Source: Nostoc cf. commune SO-36
GTDB lineage: Bacteria; Cyanobacteriota; Cyanobacteriia; Cyanobacteriales; Nostocaceae
Length of the DNA: 64,000 nt
NCBI RefSeq assembly: GCF_023734775.1
Contig: NZ_AP025732.1
Coordinates: forward strand, 2,238,501-2,302,500
Direction of reading: 5' to 3'
Under the pieces are notes generated by a model. That model was not told where the DNA came from and searched no databases. It was given only the letters and a program-made list of their open reading frames with translations. A program made the translations under genes and the position numbers. The first letter of the stretch is position 1, and the number at the start of each line of letters is the position of its first letter. This document shows positions 17,801-25,849 of this stretch, piece by piece.

Positions 17801-18497
17801 TAGCACCTTCACGCCCTTGGAAGTAGACATCGGGGTTTTGGGCAGTCCCGCGCAATACTGGACGATCTGGAGTGAGGGCACGGCTGCGGTGGGCGAGTAT
17901 TAGGTTATCGTGGATTAGCGATCGTAAATCATCATCTGACAGCAATTTGACTTTCTGCACTTCATGTGATGTGCGGAAGCCATCAAAGAAATGCATAAAC
18001 GAGACTCGCGTCTCTAGGGTAGCAGCATGGGCAATGAGAGCAAAATCTTGACTTTCCTGCACCGAAGCAGAACACAGCAGGGCAAAGCCAGTAGCACGGG
18101 CTGCCATCACATCGTTATGATCACCAAAAATTGATAACGCATGAGTAGCCAAAGAACGGGCGGCAACGTGAACCACAGCGCTAGTCAGTTCACCAGCAAT
18201 TTTGTAGAAGTTGGGTATCATCAACAATAATCCCTGAGATGCCGTGAAGGTGGTACTCAGAGAACCTGTTTGCAATGCTCCATGCACAGCACCAGCCGCT
18301 CCCCCTTCGCTCTGCATCTGCACGACGCTAGGAATAGTACCCCAGAGGTTAGGACGACCTTCTGCTGACCAAGCATCTGCCCATTCACCCATTGCTGAAG
18401 AGGGGGTGATGGGATAAATGGCAATCACTTCATTTAATTTGTAAGCAACACGGGCAACAGCCTCATTCCCGTCGATGGTTGCAAAGGTTTTGTTCAT
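14829..18497 (-). CDS. nifJ: Pyruvate:ferredoxin (flavodoxin) oxidoreductase
   Basis: A 1,222-residue enzyme that oxidises pyruvate to acetyl-CoA and CO2 and reduces ferredoxin or flavodoxin. The start MNKTFATIDGNEAVARV at 18497 is the family's usual one; the frame can extend to 18578 without support. Domains in order: pyruvate/TPP half-site with YPITPSSAMGEW, domain II, the gamma-like domain with GADGTVGANKN, two 4Fe-4S motifs (CVQCGKCVMVCPHSAI and CTGCTICVNICPAKN), and the C-terminal TPP domain with CAGCGETPYLKL, GDGWAYDIDFGG and DTEVYSNTGGQSSK. Four low-complexity insertions interrupt linkers without breaking frame. It is related to nitrogenase electron supply in some cyanobacteria and to dark fermentation in others; no nif genes are nearby. 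Confidence 0.95.
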   Translation of the reverse strand: MNKTFATIDGNEAVARVAYKLNEVIAIYPITPSSAMGEWADAWSAEGRPNLWGTIPSVVQMQSEGGAAGAVHGALQTGSLSTTFTASQGLLLMIPNFYKIAGELTSAVVHVAARSLATHALSIFGDHNDVMAARATGFALLCSASVQESQDFALIAHAATLETRVSFMHFFDGFRTSHEVQKVKLLSDDDLRSLIHDNLILAHRSRALTPDRPVLRGTAQNPDVYFQGREGANPYYNACPDIVQRIMDEFGERTGRHYKIYEYYGANDASRVIVLMGSGCETVHETVDYLNARGEKLGVVKVRLYRPFDVQKFVAVLPTGVQAIAVLDRTKEAGSAGEPLYLDVVAAIYEAWGDKRAGGAGEAGEAGGENTFSYPKIIGGRYGLSSKEFTPAMVKGIFDNLAQSQPKKHFTIGINDDVTHTSLSFDPDFSTESDNVVRAMFYGLGADGTVGANKNSIKIIGEETDNYAQGYFVFDSKKSGSMTVSHLRFGKEPIRSTYLIDQANFIGCHHWGFLERIDVLKAATSGATLLLNSPYNTDTVWEYLPLKVQQQIIDKHLKLYVINASQVARESGMGGRINTIMQVCFFALAGVLPQEEAIAKIKQAIEKTYGKKGAEVVRMNLQAVDNTLDNLHKVDVPQTILTPNSSLPTPHSPLPIPKFVQEVLGKIMIWEGDDLPVSTLPVDGTFPVGTAKWEKRNVAEEIPVWEPDVCVQCGKCVMVCPHSAIRAKAYQADELVNAPATFKSTGAKDKDFANQKFTIQVAPEDCTGCTICVNICPAKNKSEPSLKAINMAQQLPLQEQERKNWDFFLSLPNPDRRSLKLNQIRQQQLQEPLFEFSGACAGCGETPYLKLLTQLFGDRAVIANATGCSSIYGGNLPTTPWTTNAEGRGPAWSNNLFEDNAEFGFGFRLSLDKQAEFAAELLQQLGSGEWGIGHRELGIPYELVQSILNAKQNTEADIWEQRERVALLKQKLDELLEKSNYHSNAQCPMPHAQIQNLKSLADYLVRKSVWIVGGDGWAYDIDFGGIDHVIASGRNVNILVMDTEVYSNTGGQSSKATPRAAVAKYAASGKPAPKKDLGMIAMTYGNVYVASVALGARDEHTLKAFLEAEAYDGPSLIIAYSHCIAHGIDMTTGMNHQKTLVESGRWLLYRHNPELLNQGKNPLQLDMRSPTQSVEHSMYQENRFKMLTKSKPDVAKHLLEQAQTEVDARWQMYQYLAKRDTF
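16527..16579. repeat. GGGAGTG heptamer tract inside nifJ
   Basis: Seven-base tandem units (GGGAGTG and variants GAGGAGT, TAGGAGT) encode, on the minus strand, a Pro/Ser/Thr-rich linker PNSSLPTPHSPLPIP ahead of the ferredoxin-like part of NifJ. Similar in-frame low-complexity tracts lie at 15505-15553, 15681-15725 and 17394-17431 (the last with a 9-base period). Confidence 0.8.
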
Positions 18498-19014
18498 AAT
18501 ATGATTTTTGTCCCCGCCTCTAAGCTGCATTATCAGAACACGTGAATATACAGCGTTTTTCAGGTAAATGAAGTACACGGGTAGGGCCGTGCCCTTACGA
18601 TAATCTGTACCTCACCAAGTTCCAATCTGCTGTAAGAATCAGAAATAGCCAAAACTAGAAGTTGAGCGTATTACCTACATTAAAAATTTATCGGTAGGAT
18701 TTACTCCGTGATTAAAGGATATTTCATTGATGACTTTTGGCTCTGAAGCTAACTAACTTTTAACAAATACTGCATCTATTAATATCTCATCCCCAATACT
18801 GCATCTATTAATATGTATTAATAATGTACTCAATAGCCAAAGTCTCTGTTTGATAAGACTTTCAAATAATTTATTCTTTTTTGTGGGGTATAGGGGCGGG
18901 AATTTTTGATATTTTTTACAGTTAACCTATTTTTTACTTTTTAATAATATATTTTTAATTGCATACCTTTAAATTATTGAGGTATTTCATGAAATCTCTT
19001 TGTAGTAATCTTAA
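18498..19014. other. Intergenic with a 20-bp direct repeat
   Basis: The 20-mer at 18766-18785 (AATACTGCATCTATTAATAT) recurs exactly at 18795-18814. This could be a regulator binding site upstream of the repeat protein or replication slippage. Nothing else is recognised in the 517 bases. Confidence 0.5.
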
Positions 19015-20319
19015 ATGACATCAACAAGCACTAATAATATTCCTGTAGTCAGCGTTAGCGCAGGTTCCCGGAATGTCAAAGAAGGCGACCAACTACGCTG
19101 GAACTTCAACCTGACTCAGGCGGCTCCAGCAGGTGGTTTAATCGTTGAATTTGCCCTTACCCAAGACACCGACCCCCTACCAGGTGATATCCAATATAAC
19201 GTCGCAGGTAGCACCAACGTTACCAGCTTTGAACTTCTGCGTAACAGTGCAGGTGTAATTACCGGGGCGAAGGTGGGTATCGCGGCGGGGGCAACTACTG
19301 CTAATCTCGTCAACAACATCATTGCCGATAACCTCACAGAAGGGCCAGAAAGCGTTACTTATACGTTGATTAATGGCACAGGCTATGGGGTGAATCCGAC
19401 AAAGAATGCTGCGTCGTTCACGATTCTCGATACTTCTACTACTCCTGTAGTCAGCGTCAGTGCCACTCCTAAAAATGTTGATGAAGGCGACCAACTACGC
19501 TGGAACTTCAACCTGACTCAGGCGGCTCCAGCAGGTGGTTTAATCGTTGAATTTGCCCTTACCCAAGACACCGACCCCCTACCAGGTGATATCCAATATA
19601 ACGTCGCAGGTAGCAGCAATGTTACCAGTTTTGAACTCCTGCGTAACAGTGCAGGTGTAATTACTGGGGCGAAGGTGGGTATCGCGGCGGGGGCAACTAC
19701 TGCTAATCTCGTCAACAACATCATTGCCGATAACCTCACAGAAGGGACAGAAAGCATTACTTATACGTTGATTAGTGGCACAGGCTATGGGGTGAATCCG
19801 ACAAAGAATACCGCACACTTCACGATTCTCGATACTTCTACTACTCCTGTAGTCAGCGTTAGTGCCACTCCTAAAAATGTTGATGAAGGCGACCAACTAC
19901 GCTGGAACTTCAACCTGACTCAGGCGGCTCCAGTAGGTGGTTTAATCGTTGAATTTGCCCTTACCCAAGACACTGACCCCCTACCAGGTGACATCCAATA
20001 TAACGTCGCAGGTAGCAGCAACATTACCAGCTTTGAACTTCTGCGTAACAGTGCAGACATAATTACTGGGGCGAAGGTGGGTATCGCGGCGGGGGCAACT
20101 GCTGCCAGTCTCGTCAACAACATCATTGCCGATAACCTCACAGAAGGGACAGAAAGCGTTACTTATACGCTGATTAGTGGCATAGGCTATGGGGCGAATC
20201 CGACAAGGAATGCTGCGTCGTTCACGATTCTCGATACTTTTACTACTCCTGTCGGTTTCGGCACAGAGTACAATTTTAGTGGAGATAATTTAACGATTAT
20301 ACCTCAACCATTCCTATAG
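19015..20319 (+). CDS. Tandem-repeat protein, three 134-aa Calx-beta-like units; truncated end
   Basis: A 434-residue protein made almost wholly of three nearly identical units of 134 residues (402 bp; DNA units begin near 19041, 19443 and 19845). Each unit contains VSVSATPKNVDEGDQLRW, a FALTQDTDPLPGDIQYN stretch, and ends FTILDTSTTP. The acidic, beta-rich pattern with DEGDQLRWNFNLT resembles Calx-beta-type calcium-binding domains of large cyanobacterial surface proteins; this is a loose similarity. No signal peptide is visible. The C-terminus diverges and stops, and just after it IPIVSISATP is readable in another frame (20311-20345), the start of a further unit. It looks like a remnant of a longer protein. 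Confidence 0.65.
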   Translation: MTSTSTNNIPVVSVSAGSRNVKEGDQLRWNFNLTQAAPAGGLIVEFALTQDTDPLPGDIQYNVAGSTNVTSFELLRNSAGVITGAKVGIAAGATTANLVNNIIADNLTEGPESVTYTLINGTGYGVNPTKNAASFTILDTSTTPVVSVSATPKNVDEGDQLRWNFNLTQAAPAGGLIVEFALTQDTDPLPGDIQYNVAGSSNVTSFELLRNSAGVITGAKVGIAAGATTANLVNNIIADNLTEGTESITYTLISGTGYGVNPTKNTAHFTILDTSTTPVVSVSATPKNVDEGDQLRWNFNLTQAAPVGGLIVEFALTQDTDPLPGDIQYNVAGSSNITSFELLRNSADIITGAKVGIAAGATAASLVNNIIADNLTEGTESVTYTLISGIGYGANPTRNAASFTILDTFTTPVGFGTEYNFSGDNLTIIPQPFL

Positions 20320-20492
20320 TTAGCATCAGTGCCACTCCCGTGTAATTACAGCAGTTTTCATTGATGTTATCTACATCTGTCGTAGGGGTTTAACAATACT
20401 AAACCTCTGCGACAAATGTTGTCTATCACTTTGTAAATGACCTTTAAGCAGCCATTATTAATTAAGTAAGTTTGACGAATTACGAATTAGTA

Positions 20493-21245
20493 TTACTTGC
20501 CTATTGTGCGATCATCTACACCATCGGTTTTCAGTTGGCCATCTTCCATATAAATGATGCGATCGGCAATATCGAGGATGCGGTTATCGTGGGTAACTAG
20601 CAAAATTGTACAACCTTGTTCTTTAGCTAACTTCTGCATTATTTCCACTACATCGCGCCCAGATTTTTTGTCGAGTGCAGCAGTGGGTTCATCTGCTAAG
20701 ACAATCTTAGGATGGCTAACTAAAGCACGAGCGATCGCAACTCGTTGTTTTTGCCCTCCAGATAGTTTCTCTGGGTAATAATTTACACGATCACCTAAAC
20801 CGACAGTTTCCAAAATAGCGATCGCTTTAGCATTGATATCCTGATTCAAAAATTCTTCGTGCAACTCTAGCGACATCCGCACATTTTCTCTTGCTGTCAA
20901 AAAAGTCATCAAGTTATGCGCCTGGAAAATATAGCCAATCTGGCGGCGAAGTTTAGTTAATTGCAACTTTTTAGCGCTACGAATTTCCTCCCCTAAAATT
21001 TTGAGACTACCTTCTTGAGCAGAACGCAATCCACCCATTAAGGTTAACAAGGTGGTTTTTCCCGAACCAGAGGGGCCAGTCATAATAACGATTTCCCCAG
21101 TCTTAATCTCCAAACTAATATCGAATAATACTTGTTTGCGAAGCGTACCTTCACCAAAATAGTGATTGAGGTTACTGATAGAAATTACAGATTCTAAAAC
21201 AGAAAGTGTTGAGTTGGAATTTTCTGGTAGAGATTTTTGCAACAT
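20493..21245 (-). CDS. devA: DevA-type ABC exporter ATPase
   Basis: A 250-residue ATPase with Walker A GPSGSGKTTL, signature LSGGQKQR, Walker B VLADEPTAALD and the H-loop THD. It follows devC and devB on the same strand, the DevBCA arrangement. Family members energise export of heterocyst envelope glycolipids through TolC, but heterocyst formers carry several paralogous sets, so the cargo here is not proven. The domain is of the MacB/LolD type. Spacing to devC is 53 nt. Whether this is the original dev locus or a paralogue cannot be told without alignment. Confidence 0.85.
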   Translation of the reverse strand: MLQKSLPENSNSTLSVLESVISISNLNHYFGEGTLRKQVLFDISLEIKTGEIVIMTGPSGSGKTTLLTLMGGLRSAQEGSLKILGEEIRSAKKLQLTKLRRQIGYIFQAHNLMTFLTARENVRMSLELHEEFLNQDINAKAIAILETVGLGDRVNYYPEKLSGGQKQRVAIARALVSHPKIVLADEPTAALDKKSGRDVVEIMQKLAKEQGCTILLVTHDNRILDIADRIIYMEDGQLKTDGVDDRTIGK

Positions 21246-21298
21246 TATGTTTTTCTAAAGTAGAGAAATAATTTTTTTAGAGACGCGATTCATCACAT

Positions 21299-22465
21299 CT
21301 AAAAAACATCGGCAGGGTCAGCAGATCGTAACTTCCGGATTGCGATCGCTCCAGAAACACTACACATGATCACAGTCAAAATCCAAACTTGTATCGCCCG
21401 TTCCATTTTCATGAAAATAGGAAGCATCGTCGCCGCATAAGTGACTTGATACAACCCAAAAGAAAGGATAAATCCAGGCAGAAAACCTAAAATAGCTAAT
21501 AACAATGCTTCTTGAATTAAAACTCCTAAAAGATAGTTATCGGTGTATCCCATTGCTTTGAGGGTGGCGTATTCTGGCAAGTGGTCAGAAACATCCGAGT
21601 AAAGGATTTGGTAGACAATCACGATGCCAACAATAAATCCAACTGCTGTACCCAAACCGAAAATAAAACCAATGCCAGTACCAGCTTCCCAGTAAGTTCT
21701 CTCCACTTTGGCAAACTCTTCTGGAGTGAGGACTCTGACATCTTTAGGTAGTCCATTGACAAGTTGCGATCGCACTTTTTCTGGTTCGGCATCTGGTTTA
21801 AGCGTAATTAACCCAACTTCGATGCGATCGGGTTGACGCTGTGGAAATAGCTGGAGAAAAGTAGAGTCACTGGTGATCACATTACCATCGGCAGCAAAGG
21901 AAGCACCATCAGTAAACAAGCCCTTAACAAAGACGGCTTTACTATTGAGTTCCGTGTCAAATTTGCCTGTATTCTTAAAGATATCGGCAACTGCACCGTA
22001 TTCTGGACGGCCTGCCTGGTCAAACAGAACTTGATATAACTGTTTAAGTTGCTCCTGATTTTGGTTAATTTCAGGCGATTTAAACGCGGGTTGTACCGGA
22101 TCAACACCCCAAACTAAAATAGCCCGTTCAAGACGAGTTTCAGGATTTCGCCACTGTCCGGTGCTGATGTAGATAGGATTAACTGACTGAACACCTTCAT
22201 AACCTAATGTTTGATATAGTCGCTCTCTAGAAAAGTTTTTTACAGAAAACAAAGTTTGAAATTGGGGATTAATTAAAACTAAATCTGCTTGTAAATTGCG
22301 ATGAGGTTTCACAGCAGCATCAAAAAGCGCACTTTCAAATCCTAACTGGATAAACATCAGTATATCGGCAAAGGCAATACCTGCAACTGCAACAGCCAGA
22401 CGGGTTTTTTCTTTCATTAACTGCCGCCATGCTAGCGGTGTTTTGCGAAATAGTTTAGAAAACAT
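21299..22465 (-). CDS. devC: DevC-type ABC exporter permease
   Basis: A 388-residue permease beginning MFSKLFRKTPLAWRQLMKEK, the usual DevC start. It has an N-terminal membrane helix (about 27-45), a large periplasmic domain (about 50-255) and three C-terminal helices (about 265-290, 318-345 and 355-375), the MacB/FtsX-like fold. It pairs with the DevA ATPase and with the DevB adaptor two genes upstream. A DUF2834 membrane protein lies 29 nt upstream in the same direction. Substrate unknown, see devA. Confidence 0.87.
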   Translation of the reverse strand: MFSKLFRKTPLAWRQLMKEKTRLAVAVAGIAFADILMFIQLGFESALFDAAVKPHRNLQADLVLINPQFQTLFSVKNFSRERLYQTLGYEGVQSVNPIYISTGQWRNPETRLERAILVWGVDPVQPAFKSPEINQNQEQLKQLYQVLFDQAGRPEYGAVADIFKNTGKFDTELNSKAVFVKGLFTDGASFAADGNVITSDSTFLQLFPQRQPDRIEVGLITLKPDAEPEKVRSQLVNGLPKDVRVLTPEEFAKVERTYWEAGTGIGFIFGLGTAVGFIVGIVIVYQILYSDVSDHLPEYATLKAMGYTDNYLLGVLIQEALLLAILGFLPGFILSFGLYQVTYAATMLPIFMKMERAIQVWILTVIMCSVSGAIAIRKLRSADPADVF

Positions 22466-22494
22466 ATCGAAAAAACTCCTTAATAACCCAGTGT

Positions 22495-22815
22495 TTAAGC
22501 TTGCTGTTCAAGCTGGCGTTCTCGCATGAAAAGAAATAAGGGAAGACCTAAAGAAACACCAACTAAAAGATTACAAACAATGTAAACCCAGAGATTTTGC
22601 CTTTTCAGACGTGTTCCTTCCCAAAATACGAATGTCCACAAAACTAGGGATGAAACAATAAGATCCATGCCAAAAAAACCAGAAATTTTGTTGGCAAAGA
22701 GTTGTTCAAAAAACAGCTTTGTATCAAGACCATGCTCTAAGATAAATGGAACAAACTGGGAGTAAGGTAGAACGAAGCCAAGTACACAAAGCAGAAGATA
22801 TATGACTTTAACCAT
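22495..22815 (-). CDS. DUF2834-type small membrane protein
   Basis: A 106-residue membrane protein starting MVKVIYLLLCVLGFVLPYSQ. The ATG at 22815 is preferred over one at 22851 because family members start just before this first helix. Three hydrophobic segments are visible (about 3-20, 45-63 and 74-95), with the FVPFILEHGLD motif between the first two, as in the DUF2834 family. Function unknown. Its placement between devB and devC, where the dev operon normally has nothing, suggests it is cotranscribed with the exporter and may serve it. Confidence 0.75.
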   Translation of the reverse strand: MVKVIYLLLCVLGFVLPYSQFVPFILEHGLDTKLFFEQLFANKISGFFGMDLIVSSLVLWTFVFWEGTRLKRQNLWVYIVCNLLVGVSLGLPLFLFMRERQLEQQA

Positions 22816-22929
22816 GATTAAATTCACTTTATAAAAAATGATGGAATACATGAGACAACAAACAACAACTCTATATAGGACTCCTATTTAATTTTTGAAC
22901 AAGACTCAGTACGGATCTATGCTTTCTTT

Positions 22930-22966
22930 CCTGTTCCCTATTCCCTATTCCCTATTCCCTACCCTC
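22930..22966. repeat. STRR heptamer tract (ATTCCCT)n
   Basis: Four ATTCCCT-like units in tandem lie directly next to the devB stop codon, in the gap between devB and the DUF2834 gene. Typical Nostoc short tandem repeats. Confidence 0.7.
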
Positions 22967-24256
22967 CTATATTTCAATTGCTGTCTGTACCTGTAAGTTG
23001 GTGAAACCTGCAACTCGCTTGCTGTCTTCAGGATTGAGGCGAATTTTCACCTCAACTACTCGGCTATCAAGGTTCTCCCCTGGCTGGTTGCTGAAAACGT
23101 TTTGTCTATTCACCTGCAAACCAATTTGGGCAACGGTTCCTCGCAATTCACCGGCAAATGCCTGACTGCTAATCACTGCCTGTTGTCCCAGTTTCACTTT
23201 ACCGATGTCGGTTTGATAAACTTCTGCGATCGCCATCATCTGGTTTGTTTGCGCTAAGTCTGCAATGCCAGAATCACTAATTTTTTCTCCGACTCGCGTA
23301 TGAATTTTGATGATTTGTCCCGCCATCGGTGCTTTGATGTAAGCACCCGCCAATTCGGTTTGGGCGTGTTTGAGTGTGGCGATCGCATTTTCAACTTCTG
23401 TCTTGGCTGCGGCAACATCTACAGGTCGAACTTCTGTAATACTGGTAAGCGTAGCTTTGGCTTCGCTTACTTGTTTGCTACCAGTGGCGTTAGTACGGGC
23501 GAGTGCTGCTTTGGCTTCAGATAATTGTTTGCTAGCAGTGGTATTAATCCGGTTGAGAACTGCTTTGGCTTCGTCTACTTGCTGTTTGGCAGTTTCTACA
23601 GTCAAACCTTTGCTATCGTACAAAGAATTAGAAACTGCGCCTTGAGAATAGAGCTGCTGATAACGTTGATATTCGGCTTCGGCATTTTTGAGTTCTGCTT
23701 CTAGCTTTTTAATGGTTGCCTCTTGCGCTATTCTGTCGCCTTCCCACTGTGCCTCTATGCGGAATATGGCTTCCTGTTGCGCTGTTTTGTCTCCTTGGGA
23801 CTGGGCTTGGAGGCGTTCAACACTGGCTTGCTGGGCGTTAATTTCTCCTACTTTTGCTCCTGCTTGCACTTGAGCGAGTTTAGCTTGAGCAACTCTGACT
23901 TGTTGTTGGGCTTGTAGTACAGCAGTTTGTAAGCGATCGCGCGCGTCTAAAATTGCTACCATCTGTCCGGCTTGAACGCGATCGCCTTCTTTGACTAAAA
24001 TTCGGGCAATGCGATCGCCATCCAATGCTAAGGGCGCAAACAAGCTAATTACCTCAGCTTCCGGTTCTAATCGTCCTAATGCAGCTACTTTTTGAATGTT
24101 GGGCGTGGTTTCAACTGGTTTAGATGTCTCGGTTTGGGTTAATTGGCCAAACTGAGAAATCCCATAAACAACAATTCCACCTGTAATAGCAGTAGCTGCA
24201 ATTACTAATGTAATTAACCCTTTTTTGGAAGCTTTCTCTGACAGCTTTTGAACCAT
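22967..24256 (-). CDS. devB: DevB-type membrane fusion protein of ABC exporter
   Basis: A 429-residue HlyD-like adaptor. One membrane helix at the N-terminus (about 15-35, LITLVIAATAITGGIVVYGI) is followed by a biotinyl-lipoyl half-motif (LEPEAEVISLFAP to VKEGDRVQAGQMVAILDARD), a long coiled-coil hairpin (about 105-285) rich in Gln and Ala with tandem SEAKAAL/SEAKATL units, and the returning lipoyl half (IKAPMAGQIIKIHTRVGE). It would bridge the inner-membrane DevCA pair and an outer-membrane TolC protein that is not encoded here. A TetR regulator lies 141 nt upstream on the same strand. Confidence 0.88.
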   Translation of the reverse strand: MVQKLSEKASKKGLITLVIAATAITGGIVVYGISQFGQLTQTETSKPVETTPNIQKVAALGRLEPEAEVISLFAPLALDGDRIARILVKEGDRVQAGQMVAILDARDRLQTAVLQAQQQVRVAQAKLAQVQAGAKVGEINAQQASVERLQAQSQGDKTAQQEAIFRIEAQWEGDRIAQEATIKKLEAELKNAEAEYQRYQQLYSQGAVSNSLYDSKGLTVETAKQQVDEAKAVLNRINTTASKQLSEAKAALARTNATGSKQVSEAKATLTSITEVRPVDVAAAKTEVENAIATLKHAQTELAGAYIKAPMAGQIIKIHTRVGEKISDSGIADLAQTNQMMAIAEVYQTDIGKVKLGQQAVISSQAFAGELRGTVAQIGLQVNRQNVFSNQPGENLDSRVVEVKIRLNPEDSKRVAGFTNLQVQTAIEI

Positions 24257-24397
24257 CTATTTTGCTCTCCTAAAAATTATTTTCTCTATGTTAAATGAGT
24301 TAGATTTAGTAAAAGCTGAATATCATTTTTAACAAGTTATAAATGATTAATGTTTGTTGTGCGTACAGTATTTTGCAACAAGCATGAGGTAAACAAT

Positions 24398-25015
24398 CTA
24401 GCTCTCTAAACCTGATATCAAGACCGTTTTAGTTTTTATTTCTGATTTATGTTGCGGCAAGTATACCATCAACATTTTGCCTAACAACGCACATTGTTCG
24501 ATAAAATCAATTGTTTCATCACCCCATAACTTCTCCAGAATTAAACCGTTTACAAAGCTCAAGACAAAGGAAGCCAATACCGGATCTTGAATACCCAAAA
24601 AATCGCAGGCTGCCTCCTGATAACGCTGATTAGTCCGCTTAAAAATGCTGTTCTTTAACATTTCTTTAGAGTCTTTGTGTTGGCAAAAATCAATCCAAAT
24701 ATAAGTCCATTTGATGAAGTAATCTTCGTTTTTCACTAGATATCTTCCTAATGCTTCCATTGATTCTTGCAGCGTTTGCGCTCCTTCTAATTCAGCTAAT
24801 GCTGTACTTAAGTCTTGCTCACAAATCTCCTGGGCCAATTGCTCAAATAGAGCTTGTTTGCTAGGAAAATAGTGGTACAACGTACCAGTAGAAACCCCTA
24901 GTTCTTCAGCGATTTGGCGCATAGTAATCGAACCATAGCCTTTTTGGGCAAATAAATCAAAGCACTTGTCGAGCAGTTCTTTACGATATTGCTCATGATC
25001 AACAATCTTAGGCAT
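24398..25015 (-). CDS. TetR-family transcriptional regulator
   Basis: A 205-residue regulator with the TetR helix-turn-helix at residues 10-55: GYGSITMRQIAEELGVSTGT followed by LYHYFPSKQALF. The C-terminal ligand-binding half (about 60-205) is not recognisable to a known inducer class. It lies upstream of and in the same direction as the devB-DUF2834-devC-devA genes, so it probably controls this exporter, as TetR proteins commonly do with efflux systems. An imperfect palindrome lies directly upstream of its start codon. Confidence 0.88.
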   Translation of the reverse strand: MPKIVDHEQYRKELLDKCFDLFAQKGYGSITMRQIAEELGVSTGTLYHYFPSKQALFEQLAQEICEQDLSTALAELEGAQTLQESMEALGRYLVKNEDYFIKWTYIWIDFCQHKDSKEMLKNSIFKRTNQRYQEAACDFLGIQDPVLASFVLSFVNGLILEKLWGDETIDFIEQCALLGKMLMVYLPQHKSEIKTKTVLISGLES

Positions 25016-25030
25016 GACTCAGGTTAATTA

Positions 25031-25050
25031 TATCGAACGCTCGTTATATA
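25031..25050. promoter_or_regulatory. Possible TetR operator palindrome
   Basis: TATCGAACGCTCGTTATATA is an inverted repeat around AACG-CT-CGTT, with 8 of 10 base pairs symmetric. It lies 15 bases upstream of the TetR start codon, a usual position for an autoregulatory operator. Assignment is inference. Confidence 0.45.
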
Positions 25051-25298
25051 TCAAATTAGCATATTTACTACTGATTGATTTAAATCGGGCAAAAATAAAT
25101 TTATTTTCTCTGAAACCCGTCTTTGCTGGAGGAATTCTAGTATCTTTTCCCTTGCTCTCCCTGTCTCTTCGAGCAAATACTGATGTGCTTAAAGGATAGA
25201 ATAGCTTACATCTGACTAGTACAGTATGCCATAAATCAAGCTACCATCTCAATTAACCAGACACGCTGCTCTGATCAACTTGCTAAAAATAAGTAAAG

Positions 25299-25314
25299 TT
25301 ACACCACAGTGTAA
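25299..25314. promoter_or_regulatory. Small inverted repeat upstream of secreted protein
   Basis: TTACAC-CACA-GTGTAA is a perfect 6-bp inverted repeat about 140 bases upstream of the gene at 25457. It might bind a regulator; no further support. The rest of 25051-25456 shows nothing clear. Confidence 0.3.
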
Positions 25315-25456
25315 TAAATGTTACTACATTTTTAATAAAATTTAGCCATACTCCTTAGTACCTGTGTTAATCTGAAGTACTAAAACTAGACTGCTATTTT
25401 TGGGTGTCCGTATCTAGCGAATTTTAATTATTAGACTGATATTAAGAGATTGAATT

Positions 25457-25849
25457 ATGAAATCCTGTTTTATCACCTTAATGGTTGTAATTAGCGCACT
25501 CGCTCTACCTGGGAGGGTTTATGCTAACCAAGAAAATGTACCCATGACAATAGACGATCACAATCAAGCAGGAGTTTTATTGACGGAACCAGCCACGATT
25601 AATACTACATGGAGTAATTTTATCGGACAAAGTAATAATTCCAAACAAACTGCTGAATCAATTATGCTAGTGCAGGATCGAGGATGCCAAAAGATTAACC
25701 CGCTTGAGTTCATCAATAATCCAGAGTCTTTCTTTAAGCAGTGTCAAAAGCCAACAGATACCCAAAGTTCTCAAAGTAGTGAGCCAATTGAATATCTAAA
25801 GGTTCCTAAACTAGATTCTGGTATTAGTGTGACAGTTACTCAATTTTAA
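25457..25849 (+). CDS. Small secreted protein of unknown function
   Basis: A 130-residue protein with a signal peptide (MKSCFITLMVVISALALPGRVYA, cleavage probably after VYA-N). The mature part is hydrophilic, with two Cys in the segment RGCQKINPLEF and FFKQCQKPT that might form a disulphide, and a Ser/Gln/Thr-rich stretch. I do not recognise the family. It is flanked by a divergent TetR gene and by more than 1 kb of gene-poor DNA. Codon use looks like the neighbours. Confidence 0.6.
   Translation: MKSCFITLMVVISALALPGRVYANQENVPMTIDDHNQAGVLLTEPATINTTWSNFIGQSNNSKQTAESIMLVQDRGCQKINPLEFINNPESFFKQCQKPTDTQSSQSSEPIEYLKVPKLDSGISVTVTQF

Noticed and set aside
19116..20141. Minus-strand frames opposite the 134-aa repeats
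   Set aside because: They recur with the 402-bp repeat and are antisense shadows.
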